Below, piece by piece: positions 45,297 to 56,204 of a DNA stretch of 64,000 nt. This DNA comes from Aricia agestis (lineage: Eukaryota > Arthropoda > Insecta > Lepidoptera > Lycaenidae). The notes below the pieces were generated by a model. It did not search any database. It was given only the letters and a program-made list of their open reading frames with translations, and had not been told where the DNA came from. Position 1 is the first letter of the stretch. Every line of letters starts with the position of its first letter. Location: assembly GCF_905147365.1 (NCBI RefSeq), contig NC_056419.1, positions 4,843,501 through 4,907,500 of the forward strand, in the 5' to 3' direction. The position numbers and the translations under genes were made by a program.

Positions 45297-45434
45297 ACTG
45301 CCGTCATAAGAAAAAAGGCCGCTAAGTGATTTTCGCGATTTTCAGGTTTTGAGTCCACTGGACTTTAGTTCTGTGGACTCAAAACCTGAAAATCGCGAAA
45401 ATCACTTAGCGGCCTTTTTTCTTATGACGGCAGT
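45297..45434. repeat. Perfect hairpin, 62-bp arms
   Basis: 45297-45358 is the exact reverse complement of 45373-45434, with a 14-nt loop. The arm begins ACTGCCGTCATAAG. No mismatch at all. Confidence 0.93.
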
Positions 45435-45437
45435 TAT

Positions 45438-45846
45438 ACTAGGGCTTCCCGAACTGTGCGTCGCCACGCCCCGGGGCGTCGCGACACTGTCCCAGGCGGA
45501 CGTCGCGCGTCGCATGTCAACACAACCAAATATGTTATTCTGAATACATCCCCGGTTTCAGCAGCTATGCTCAGAAAAGCAAGCGCATCCTTCACATTAG
45601 CCAGCCTTGATGTCTTGATTGCTTTCATAAAATTATCTTTTTTAATTTTTATGCTTATGTTTTGATATGGTCATTATTTCCTAATAAAAATATAAGTGTC
45701 CAAATAGTGTTTTTATGATAGCCTATGTAGGCTGGTTCTGAAATTGAAAAGTATTTTTGAGGGTTGGGTTGAGGGGCGTCGTAAAGAAATGGCAAAGTCC
45801 CAAGGGCGTCACAACTCACAGTACAAATAAGTTTGGGAAGCACTGC
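45438..45846. mobile_element. hAT-like element, about 410 bp
   Basis: Right end 'gtttgggaagcactgccc' and left end 'agggcttcccgaac' are imperfect inverted repeats of the CAGTGCTTCCCAAAC type. It starts directly after the perfect hairpin. No duplication confirmed. Confidence 0.55.
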
Positions 45847-45994
45847 CCTATACGTAGGTAAGGGCCCACATAGGGCCTGTATTCACTTTGATTAGTGCGA
45901 GTGCAGGTGGTAAGGCCCGTATTCACTTTCATTAGTAGTAAGTGCATGGGCGTTCCCAGGTTCTGGGCCAGGGGCAGGGCAATTTTGCTCAAAT

Positions 45995-46114
45995 TTAGTA
46001 TGGATATACTTTGAGCCCCGGGAAAGGACATTGGATACTTTTTATCCCGTGAAAATGGACGGTACACGCGCGATAAACGATTTTTGGCGCAACGGAGTTG
46101 CGGGCGTCATCTAG
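45995..46114 (+). mobile_element. Helitron-like 3' end
   Basis: 'gagccccgggaaaggacatt', 'actttttatcccg', 'gttgcgggcgtcatCTAG' then T. 5' truncated. Confidence 0.6.
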
Positions 46115-46115
46115 T

Positions 46116-46224
46116 ATAGTATAAAAGTATTAAATATTATATTTCCGTTGTCTGGTACCCGCGGTAACAAAAGTCCTTCAGGTACTTAGCTCGGGACTGA
46201 CGTGGTGTGAAGCGTCCATAGATA
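46116..46224 (+). mobile_element. SINE-2 tail, cut by the Helitron
   Basis: Reverse of the tails at 12595 and 57533 ('tccgttgtctggtaccc', 'ctgacgtggtgtgaagcg'). It stops exactly where the Helitron begins. Confidence 0.7.
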
Positions 46225-47364
46225 TCTTAATATATATATTTCTTGTGTGCGTGTGTATGTGACTGAACTCCTCCTAAACGACTGGACCAATTTTGATGAA
46301 ATTTTTTGTGTGTGTTCGTGGAGATTCGAGAATGGTTTAGATTTACAGTTTGGTCTACTAGAAAATGTTTTTTCAATTAATTTCTTATTTATAAGGAGTT
46401 GTTGATTTTGGAATGTTTTACATTAGATCCGGCGGACGGCGCTATCATCGCATTCAATATTATTCTATTTCAATTTTAGTTTGTCCTGACAGATGGTGCT
46501 ACGATTAATTTGAAAAAAATTTTGTTATTCAATTCATGTGCTGATTAAAATATTAAATAAATAACACATAGGCTACAATTTTAACCGACTTTCAAAATGG
46601 GGGAGGTGTTATGTTCGTTTTCTTATATTCAACGATTACTCCGCCGTTTGTTAACCGATTTTCAAAATTTTTCTTTTGGTATATAGGGTATCATCCCAAT
46701 TTGGTATTATATTCAGAAAAGTGGTGATCTGATGAAGGATCCATAAGTAATCGAGGGAACTCCTCAAAACTTATAGGGAAACATATGGTGACTTCGGTTT
46801 CGTGAGAAGTATTCTAAGCATATGCTACCAACAAGTAAGATTTTGCACCGAGATATACCTGGTATACCGTGGTTCGGAAGGTGCTGAGAGAATTCCTGAT
46901 TCTTTATAGATACAAGTTTGGGAGTTTCGGCGTTGTTTTAAGAACAGAAAGCATATGCTACTATGCAAATTACATTCTTCATCATCATCATCATCATCAT
47001 CACTACCATATTATACCATTTCATAGTCTTTTAGATCGAGACTCGAGTTTGTCAAGCGATAATTAAAAAAAATCTATATCTACCTAATATTATAAACCTG
47101 AAGAGTATGTTTGCTTGAACGCGTCAATCTCAGAAACTACAGGTCCGATTTAAAAACTTATCTCAGTGTTAGATAGATCATTTATCGAGTAAGACTCATC
47201 ATTTATCGAGAAGGTTATATTATATTATTACTCTAAGACTAATACGACAGAAGAAACTTAGGAAAATGTGGGAAAAACGGGGGAAATATTTTTTATGGGA
47301 AAATGTAGCTACGGATTCTGTAAAATTTCTAATTTACGCGGGCGAAGCCGCGCGGGACATCTAG
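46225..47364 (+). mobile_element. Non-autonomous Helitron, 1,140 bp, copy 2
   Basis: 5' TCTTAATATATATATTTC, 3' GC-rich stem ('acgcgggcgaagccgcgcgg') and CTAG followed by T. It contains an 'aaccgactt' type middle and a CAT microsatellite. Near-identical to 23507-24648 in the opposite orientation. Confidence 0.87.
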
Positions 47365-47442
47365 TTATATTATAATTATGTATATTATATTAAAAGTACA
47401 AAAGGACACCTTTTCAATTACTTCCATACTAATATCTTATCT

Positions 47443-47510
47443 TATATCTTTAAACGAGCATTTCTTGTATATATATACATATATATAAGAATTGCTCGTT
47501 TAAAGATATA
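47443..47510. repeat. Inverted repeat followed by (TA)n
   Basis: TATATCTTTAAACGAGCA and its exact complement flank a TA-rich centre. A (TA)n run follows at about 47516-47540. Confidence 0.75.
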
Positions 47511-47540
47511 ATTGGTATATATATATATATATATATATAC

Positions 47541-47670
47541 AGGGTGTAACAAAAACAAGTGATAATACTTTAGAGTGTGTACGTGTTCCCTGTAGAGAGT
47601 TCACTGTGAAAGTAGCAGCGCTGAAAGACCAAATTTTTTTTTCACTTTTGTATGGGCAAGGGTCCGAGCG
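47541..47670 (+). repeat. Repeat R copy 5 (best preserved)
   Basis: 'cagggtgtaacaaaaacaag', 'tgataatactttagagtg', 'gagttcactgtgaaagtag', 'cagcgctgaaagacc', then a T-run. Confidence 0.65.
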
Positions 47671-48299
47671 TCACGAGATTCATGAATGAAGGACATGTCA
47701 AAATGGCAATTGTATTTTTAAAACTCGGACGCTCGTTTTGTTTTGCAAAAAATAGCAAAGTCTTCTATTGATCCCATATTTTTTTTGGTCTTTCAAATTT
47801 AGCTTCCAAAAGAGTTCCCGTTTCAGACTGCACCGCATTTAATACTTCTTTGAGTACTTCTTGCAATTGCAAGCTCGCTTCTCGATGTTCGGCCGTACTC
47901 GCTGGTTGACAAAAAAACAATCGCTGGTTGACAGCTACTACTGAACTTACTAAATAGAGCCACTAAATTATCACTAAATAAGAATTGGACACTACTTGCA
48001 CTACATACCTACACTCCACTACCTCAATTACTAGTCACTTGCACTTGTACTAATGAAAGTGAATACAGGCCAATAGTAGAAGTGATTAGTGATTATGAGA
48101 AATTAAAGGACTTGCACTAATCAGTCGCTGTCCACGTGTATACTTTTCCTGATTACTAATAACTTGCACTAATCACCTGCACTATCACTAATCAAAGTGA
48201 ATATTACAGGCCTTAATCTATTTGTGTCTTAAAGTGTGTTGTTGTTGTCAATTGACCTTTTTGTTCGATTAATTTAGAGTAAATTGGAACGCCATCTAA
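47671..48299. other. Intergenic with a short dispersed motif
   Basis: The phrase 'aaagtgaatacaggcc' and close variants occur at about 48057 and 48197, and inverted at about 45878. It may mark the ends of an old element. Confidence 0.35.
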
Positions 48300-48645
48300 T
48301 TTAGTTTGATCTAATTGTTCGAAAGGCCGGATGCGAATAGACACGCTCTAAACCGACTTTATTAATCACGTTAATGAAAAAAAAAACATCCACGCGAAAA
48401 ATATCACCTCGATGAGTGGCAGTCTTCCACGATGCGTTTTTCGCGTAACTTTCTACCACGCACTGTAAAACTGGAACGAACTGTAGCCAGCAGTTTTTCC
48501 GTTTCGATACGATCTGCAAACCTTCAAGAGCGTATTCTCTCTTAAAAAGCCGACAACTCACCTGCAACTCTTCTAATGTTGCGAATGTCCATGGGCGACG
48601 ATAGTAAAGTTGCTTTCTATCAGGTGATCCGTTTGTCCGTTTTTT
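48300..48645 (+). pseudogene. LINE ORF2 C-terminal remnant and 3' UTR
   Basis: Broken plus-strand frames still show NWNEL and AVFPFRYDLQTFKS, like the C-terminal end of a lepidopteran LINE. They are followed by the 3' UTR phrase 'tgtccatgggcgacg' also seen at 31600 and 54240. The minus-strand 88-residue ORF is its shadow. Confidence 0.6.
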
Positions 48646-48892
48646 TAAATAACTATCTGTAGAAGCAATGTGCTGAATGATAATATATCTCTACAATCTA
48701 CATCGACTCTATTCACTGACATAGTAACTAGTAAGTACTAGTACTTACTACCTCAGTGATTCTATAACTTAAATATCAACAACTTTAATGCTGCTCCAGC
48801 ACTCAGTCATTCCATTTGCTAACATAGATAACTACTCAAAATAGTTCGTGACCGTACACTACCTAAGTAAATAAATAATAAATAAATACCTA

Positions 48893-49186
48893 ATACCTAT
48901 GGACGCTTCATACCACGTCAGTCTGGCCCACGAAGTCTGGGCCCGTGCTAAGTACCTGAAGGACTTGTTTTACGGGTACCAGACAACGGAAATATATTTA
49001 ATACTTTTATAAGTACATAATATAAGTATTTAAAAATTTTTTATATCATACATATATTTAATACACATCCAAGACATTCCAAGACCCAGGAACTTTGAAA
49101 GCTTTTTGTTCCGTCGTCGGCGGGGTTCGAACCCGCGACCCCCGGCTTGTGCTACCAACGCGCCACCAACTGAGCCGCAGAGGTCG
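48893..49186 (-). mobile_element. SINE-2, full copy
   Basis: Tail 'ggacgcttcataccacgtc' at the left, tRNA-like head with B box ('gggttcgaacccgcgac') at the right. Confidence 0.85.
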
Positions 49187-50446
49187 TCAATAATAAGTAC
49201 AGTACCACTACCAGTACCTTAGAAAAAGAAAAATATTAAGTATACTTAAAAGGTTAAAAATACGGTTCCCTAAGGTTTTTCTTCGGGACAATACTTATTA
49301 CCTACCGGACCTACTTATTTATATTGAGTTCGTATTCTTGGAGTTTTGTCACTTGATAAAAGTAATTCTCAACTTTTCTCGTACCTACCTAAATTGTTTT
49401 ATCAATTTATCTATTCCCGGTAGAGAATATTAATGATATTTATTTTGTTTTCGGGAAAGATTTATAAAAAGAACGTTTGTGATGTGAATTTTACAAACAC
49501 ATAGTTATAGGTAGTAATGTTGCAAGTTAAGCTTTTCAATGAGTTTGGCATATTTTTAGATTATTTTGACTAACTAGGCCACAAGACCCTCTCAACATTT
49601 GAACCGAAGCAATCGAACCGCACTTGAAACTTTCAAGTACTGCAGCAATGAAATGTTATAAAATTGTAACTAGTCTGCTTCAAACGAAATTCTTGTCCTG
49701 TTTATTGGTACTACAGCATTAAAACGAACGGCAAAATAATTTAATAATTTTATTTATATAGTGAGATCAAAGCGCACCACCCCGGCAACTTTGCCGTAAT
49801 ATTCCATATTGCTGATTGGCAATCTTCAATCAGCAGAATGGAATTGTAGCTATATGGCACATTGATAAACTTGTATCACCTGAATATCAGATATTCTGGT
49901 GATTAATTAGAATTTAGAACTAAGTAATAATAATTGATGATGTGATCTCATGGTTCAAATAAGAAATAACCTGGTTGCAACTTTTTCAACGCCAACCTTT
50001 TGCTGTCTCACATTTCGATATTCCAGAAAACATGACTGATGACCCTCATTTTCGCGGTTAATTTTAGTGCCTCTATGAAAATATATCCCCTCTCTTTCTA
50101 CAGCAAGGCGAAAATGAATGCCTCCTTGCTGTTTAATAATAATAATAATTTTTATTTGCAAAAATATGGTACAGAGGGTGATACAATTCAAGCAGTATTT
50201 CACATATTTTGTCGATTTTTCGACGTGCAGAATGTTAAATAAATGTTAGTCAAGTTATTACAATTTACTTACAGTTAGTTCGTTAGTTTTTACATAATTA
50301 TCTACCTATTTATATCAAAATATTCATATTAACTAATTTAAGTTTACATCATTATTTGTCAAAGTTTAAGTTAGTATCATAATAACCATTCAGTTGGTTG
50401 GTTTTGTTTCACATCTTCTGTTGCCACTCGAGTGGGTTAGGGCCGA
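49187..50446. other. Intergenic, nothing recognised
   Basis: AT-rich. A small (TAA)n run near 50137-50150 borders a 'tttatttgcaaaaatatgg' phrase that may be a retroposon tail. Confidence 0.35.
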
Positions 50447-50512
50447 TTCACACCGGTATGGCAGCGCAGCGGCGAGCATATTCAGTGTCATATGATTTTA
50501 AGCTTTATCGCT
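50447..50512 (+). mobile_element. MITE family M2 left-end fragment
   Basis: 'gccgattcacaccggtatgg', 'cagcgcagcggcgagc', 'ttcagtgtcatatg' match the start of 56466-56619. Confidence 0.6.
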
Positions 50513-50519
50513 TTATAAA

Positions 50520-52641
50520 CTAAGGTATCCAAATCCAATAAAACAACAATTTATATTCATACATATTATTCAACAATATATAGCTTACATTACAATAATA
50601 TTTACAGTTTAAAACTAAAAACGCAAAGTAAAACTATGACGTCTGCAAGCTTACAAACTTGTCACAATATTGTATAGGAGCCTACAGTAGCTTATATATT
50701 AAAATTAATGGCTCGCTAATATCACATTTTCAATATTTTCACAATAACGAGACAGTCACTTCAATAACTTACATAAAACAAGTTACTCCAACTTCTTAAC
50801 CTTTTCGTTTTCTTATAAATAAATACAAAAATCATGATGAAACACTGCAATCATAATAAAACAAAAAATACCAAAAAATAATGCTCGAAATATCCAAAAT
50901 TGCAAACAATTTGTGTTCATATGCAAACAAATATTCGCATATTATTCTACTTTCAACTAAAATCAAAGTCAAGTCTTTAAATTATTTTAATGTAATTTAA
51001 ATACATAAATATTACATTCCTTCTAAACCAACGATACTTTCAACTTATTGACATGGGAGTTATCCAAGACAGAACTTGTTTTGCGAATGTTCCTGTTGTC
51101 AATAAGATTATTTTAAAAAATATAATAAAACTATTTTTATGGCAAAAAGATATGGATAAAGTAATATTTATGCATCGTGATGATTAATCCATTACAAATA
51201 GATTAACAGTTCATTTGATAACACGGAAGAAAACTATTCCAACGGAACTATCCTATTAAACACACATACATATATTTACAAGTCCATTTATTCGCGTAAT
51301 CAAAATAATCTTTGTAAATTTTAATTCGATGTTCCTTTCGCACATTCACACCTAAGTATATCTACTTTATATCGAGTAGAGGAACCAACTCATTTATCAT
51401 AGAATTCATATAACATAGTAAATTGTATATTTCTCTTTACAAAAGAAATCTCCTTGTGAAAACAAAATATGTATGATAAAGTTATTACAAAAGTCCATAC
51501 AATTACAACCTTGTATGTCAATTGTCAAGCTATTTTACTAACATATTAAAGACAAAACTTTGCTTTAACTATATCTGCATACACAGGGATAATTCTTTAA
51601 TTACAGGATTGTGTAGAATGTATTTCAAGTATTATTAATTAATATCAACCTATTTCCAAATGTCTCATATTACGATTTGCAAATATATTTCTCGACTTTA
51701 AATCATTTTACATTCTTCACTCAACATTGCAAGTTTACAATCAATTGTTTATAAATAAAAAGACAATGCATTGCAAAATATTTGCACCCATACTGCATCC
51801 TTTGTTTTCAAGAATTTTATTTGTAAACTATTTTGACTCATTCGCATCCAAGGTGTTCCACGTTTAGTCATATTATATCCTCATAATGCCAATCATAAAT
51901 GCATTATTGTATCAATTATAATCACATTTGATTATCAAGATTTCAGAGATTATCAACACATTAGTAGTAGTAGTACTACAATATGAGGTAAAGATTTAAT
52001 GTGAGAACAATTTAACTTCTTTGAAACTGTTACCGACAGAAAAAAAAAAACAAAATACACTATAGTCTTGAATAATAAGTCAAACTATTTTTTCGAGTGT
52101 TTTGAATACAATTCCTTACACCTAGACTTCGTCAAGACATTTAGTTTCAATACCTAAAGTATTAAATACTGATAATTGTCCTACAGAGTATAGATTTCAT
52201 TAATCAACTCTAGGGATAACCAAGCGATGTCTACATAAACATTAACACTCTGCACAGGTCTGAATGTATGTTTATCACACTGGTGTCCAAAACTCACTCA
52301 CTTCACTGGGCAAACGGAAACTATGATCATAGCAGTATCTCTCCTCAAATAACCTACTTTTTGGAGAAAGGTTAAAGTCTTATAGATTGTAGATATAATC
52401 TTACCAAACAAGCCATTCGCTTTTAGTATTTGTAACACTATAGCAACTATTATGTTTTCGTCTAACAAAGACTTCTAGTAATTTTCTTTCGTCCTTTATA
52501 AAACGACTTTGCCATCTGTCATTTTCTCTAGTCTCTTTCCATACAACATTGTGATAGACATTACCTTAATGTAAATTAGTCTTTTGCTTTAACGATACTG
52601 CTATGACCATATTCCGTCTAGTCTATTCATGGTCTTCTAAT
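50520..52641 (-). promoter_or_regulatory. Probable Ogt 3' UTR
   Basis: Over 2 kb directly downstream of the Ogt stop contains none of the repeat families that fill the rest of the window and no ORF. Minus-strand AATAAA occurs at several places (near 51285 and 51820). The tract ends where repeats resume (MITE fragment at 50447). The extent is an inference. Confidence 0.4.
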
Positions 52642-52801
52642 TTACTGGTCTATCGCCTGTACGTGGTCCGGTCTCTCGTTGCGCGCATGCCGAGACCACA
52701 TTCTGTTGTACAGCATCTCGAGACCAGTGGCGTATGCTTTGCAGTCGAAGAGCGGACTCTCCGTGCGAGCCGCCCATACTTTGGCGCGGATAGCTTTGAG
52801 A
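52642..52801 (-). CDS. Ogt: Ogt last exon (H): C-terminal end of O-GlcNAc transferase
   Basis: Acceptor 'tttcag' at 52802. The exon completes a split Tyr codon from exon G, reads LKAIRAKVWAARTESPLFD and then MLYNRMW, and ends RPDHVQAIDQ with TAA at 52644-52642. The PLF and PDH residues match the C-terminal end of animal OGT, where this helix closes the catalytic C-lobe. The final residues differ from vertebrate OGT, as is usual. Confidence 0.93.
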
Positions 52802-53897
52802 CTGAAATGAAAAGTGAAATTAGTAGTTCGTTTTTTTTTTTATTATAGTAATATAAATCGTCTATCGTTTCGTCTATCGTCTATATCCTTTGTATGATGC
52901 TTTTTTTTGTTATAATTTGTTCACATACCAAGTTTACAGTTCCTCTCACTTGTTATTTTAACAATTATATTATTTTTTCTAAGTGTGCAAAATCTATATA
53001 AAGCTAAAGAGTTCGTTTGAACACGCCAATCTCAAAAACTACAGGTTGGAATTGAAAAACGGTTTTTGAGTTGGATAGTCCGTCCGCTTTTATTGAGGAA
53101 GTATTTGGGCTTTAGACATTACGTGACTGCAGCTTCGCAGCTTAAGACCAATTGGAGAAAATAATCAGCGGAAAAAAATCGAGGAAAATTACAATTCATC
53201 TTTGATTTATAATGTACGAGCTTTTGCCCGCGGCTTCGCTCGCGTTAAGAAGTATTATTATATACAAACTTTCATCCCCTATTTGAACCTCTTGGGGTTG
53301 GAATTTATCAAAATCCTTTCTTAGCGGATGCCTATGCCATAACATCTACCTGCATGCCAAATTTCAGCCCGATCCGTCCAGTGGTTTGGGCTGTGCGTTG
53401 ATAGATCACTATGTCAATCAGTCAGTCACCTTTGAGTTTTATATATTATATATAGATATAGATATAGATTGACACGGCCGAAGTCACGGGCAACAGCTAG
53501 TAAATTATAAATGTATTATAATTTATAATGCTATCTAATGTCTACCATGTAATTATCGACATTAGCATTCGAAGCACATTATTGTTTTCCTGTAAGTATA
53601 TGTACTTAAAATTTTGTGGAAAAATACTTTATTTTCCTTGTGTCACTACTAATAATAAGCAGTGTGCAAATTAGGCAATAAAAATATTTAAATCAAACAT
53701 GTGCTAATCTTTAAAGTGGTCAACGGTTTTGGTTTAGTATTATACAAGATTCGATTGAATTTAGCTACTTTAGAATAAAACACCACAATCTTAGTGGAGA
53801 GGTGGGTTGAGAGGGGAACCCCTCCCCCCCTTCCGTACCACACCCACCTTCAGGAGACGCCCCCTAACGTCATAATATACAAATTAAGATAACTCAC
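52802..53897 (-). other. Ogt intron between exons G and H
   Basis: GTGAGT...TTTCAG. Holds a Helitron-like repeat (53225-53503) and a degraded relative at 53000-53150 ('cgccaatctcaaaaactac'). Confidence 0.85.
53225..53503. mobile_element. Helitron-like repeat in an Ogt intron
   Basis: 'ttgcccgcggcttcgctcgc' at the left and 'gtcacgggcaacagCTAG' at the right. It shows the CTAG signature, but the two ends seem to belong to different copies facing each other. Confidence 0.45.
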
Positions 53898-54002
53898 TAT
53901 TCCCTATCAGTTCCCAGTCTCACAGCAATGTCCTGATACTCCTGTCTTGTCCGTGCAATGAGCTCAGGGCATCCAAGTGTGTTCAGTTGAGACGCCGCCA
54001 CA
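53898..54002 (-). CDS. Ogt: Ogt exon G: UDP-GlcNAc-binding C-lobe
   Basis: 105 bp, acceptor 'attttcag', donor GTGAGT. Together with the split Arg codon it reads VAASQLNTLGCPELIARTRQ and then EYQDIAVRLGTDREY. It follows the GETLASR segment of exon F, which in OGT lies in the nucleotide-sugar binding lobe. Both splice phases are consistent. Confidence 0.95.
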
Positions 54003-54090
54003 CTGAAAATAACGTACAGATAAGTAGTCTATCATCTATGTCATAACATGAGTAATCCTTACCATGCATGCAGGCATGCATTACCATAAA

Positions 54091-54585
54091 TGCAGGCCGA
54101 TAACCTGATTGTCTGACAAGTACGATGAGCCAAGCGTCGGATGGGCATGTAAAAAGTCGGTCCTGCGCCTGATCTTTTTTTTTATGAAATAAGGGGGCAA
54201 ACGAGCAAACGGGTCACCTGATGGTAAGCAACTTCCGTCGCCCATGGACACTCGCAGCATCAGAAGAGCTGCAGGTGCGTTGCCGGCCTTTTAAGAGGGA
54301 ATAGGGTAATAGGGGAGGGTAGGGATGGGAAGGAATTAGGGGAGGGTAGGGAAGGGAATAAAGTAGGGGATTGGGCCTCCGGTAAACTCACTCACGGTTT
54401 TCTGTGAGAACGTGGTATTTCTCCGGTCGAGCCGGCCCATTCGTGCCGAAGCATGGCTTTCCCACGTATCTCGCCAGTCGTGTCGGTCTTCCGTCCCACT
54501 GGGTTATGAGAGTGAAGGAGTGCTCTTGTGTACTGCGCACACACTTGATTCGTACACGTACAGTCGGTGTGGGGAGTATTATTAC
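54091..54585 (+). mobile_element. SINE-1, interrupted copy in an Ogt intron
   Basis: Lacks the head. The body runs from 'tgcaggccgataacctgatt' to 'gtcctgcgcctgatct', breaks, and resumes at 54468 with 'atctcgccagtcgtgtcgg'. The 3' part has an internal deletion before 'cagtcggtgtggggag'. Confidence 0.8.
54175..54467 (-). mobile_element. Retroposon 3' region nested in SINE-1
   Basis: Minus-strand copy of 31425-31706, with its A-tail (T-run at 54175), 'cacctgcagctcttctgatg' on the minus strand and the C-rich tract. A 4-bp ATCT is repeated on both sides. The left-hand ORFs of 67-77 residues are fragments of it. Confidence 0.75.
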
Positions 54586-55335
54586 CATCCTAACTATATT
54601 TTGTGCGTTTTATGATGATATGGGTGACACATTATAATTGACAATTATTATAGTAGGGAAGTTACCTAACAAAAATTAATCAATAATTAAAAAATATCGA
54701 ATCACTTCCTAAAGGAATTGCAATCGAAATTATCGATTTCGTACTGACATTTCAGTGGTGCCGGCGATTTAAGAAGGCCGCCCTTTTTTATCGATTTGAT
54801 TTCAATTCAACAGTGTCAATCTCTATTGACATTATAGGTTCCGTTTCATGCATCTGACAATGTTCAAAATGTTTTCGTAACAATAATTTTTTAAATAAAT
54901 TTCATAGTTAATAATATAATTTTATATTAATAAGTTAGCATTTAGCAACTTTTCATTTTTATTAATTTACAATAATTATAGAAAACATTTGTTTTTGTAG
55001 ATGGAATATAATTTATTAAATTCAGATTTTTTTGTTTTCTCGTAAAAAAACCCGTAGCAAGGAATATGAGAACTGTCACCCATATCATCTTAGAACGCAC
55101 AAACTACGTCTTGAATACTAATATAACACAACTTTTCATGCACTTTTCACTATATTAGTATAATATAGTGGAAAAAGTGCACGAAATTTGTGTTTTATCA
55201 GTGTTCAACATGAATTTCCACCAAGAACCGACAGTACAATCAATTACATAAACTTACTAGTCTTAAGGCTTTATTAATTTTTAAAGAAAGCGTCATTAAA
55301 AAAAACTGAAAAATATATACATGTATAGATACATA

Positions 55336-55710
55336 TTTTAACTAGTGACTTTTATGGTTAGAAACACAATACAGATAATTTTACTCGATAAAAAAAAAAT
55401 CCGAAACAACCTCGATTTTAAAAACATTTTGAGTTTTATAGGACTTACAGGAACTCAATCAAAAAATAATTCGGATAGTTCGATTACTATTAAAATTTTA
55501 CAGGGAAATGTACGGATACATGTTTAGTTATACTATTTTTTATCTAAGTAAAAATGTTTTTTCTCCTATTTCGCCCTATCATGGACGCGGCGAGCGTCGT
55601 AACCGCCACTGTACAAGGCGCGCTGATATGAATGTTATTTTAATGTCATTTACGTCGATATTCGCACTGACAGACATCGACCTGCTAATTTAGGAATAAC
55701 CTCCCCTTAA
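55336..55710 (+). mobile_element. TTAA-flanked element, 375 bp, copy 2
   Basis: From TTTTAACTAGTGACTTTTATG to CCTCCCCTTAA, near-identical to the minus-strand copy at 27022-27397. Lies in the Ogt F-G intron, antisense to the gene. Confidence 0.65.
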
Positions 55711-55799
55711 CTAATAATATAAATGCGAAAGTGTGTCTGTTACCTCTTCGTGCTTAAATGGCTGAACCGATTTAAATAAAATCAGCCACTTGGAACACA

Positions 55800-56200
55800 A
55801 ACCGTGACTTGTAACAATCTCTGTCTTTGTGACATTCCATGTCAGTGACACTCATTGTGACTGTGGCTTTCTCCTTGTTGTTAAGACACTTTTTGTTTTC
55901 CTTCCCTGTCTCTTTTAGACGTTCTACGTATTTTTGTAACACTCTTCATGACTGCGACTCTCGCTCTGTTGTTGTGACACTACCCATGCCTTATAAGTTA
56001 TAACACTCCCAGTCTTATAACATTTCCAGTGACTGTGACGCTCCCCGTGTCTTTGTGACACTCCCCGTACCTTATAACACTCCCCATATTATAATATAAC
56101 ACTCCCAGTGACTGTAAAGCTCCCCATGTTTCTGTGACGCTCCCCGTGTTTTTGTGACGCTACCCGTGCCCAAACACCTAACTGTGACACCCCGTGACAC
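55800..56200. repeat. Degenerate minisatellite beside an Ogt donor site
   Basis: Repeated 'tgtgacgctccccgtgt' and 'tgtgacactccccgtacc' phrases, period roughly 20-30 bp, most regular at 56030-56190. It reaches to within a few bases of the exon F donor (56204-56201). Confidence 0.75.
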
Positions 56201-56204
56201 TTAC

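Larger units (their letters stand above)
54003..56204 (-). other. Ogt intron between exons F and G
   Basis: GTAAGT...TTTCAG, 2.2 kb. Contains a SINE-1 with a nested retroposon, the TTAA element copy 2, a Helitron-like scrap (55711-55775) and a degenerate minisatellite beside the donor site. Confidence 0.85.
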
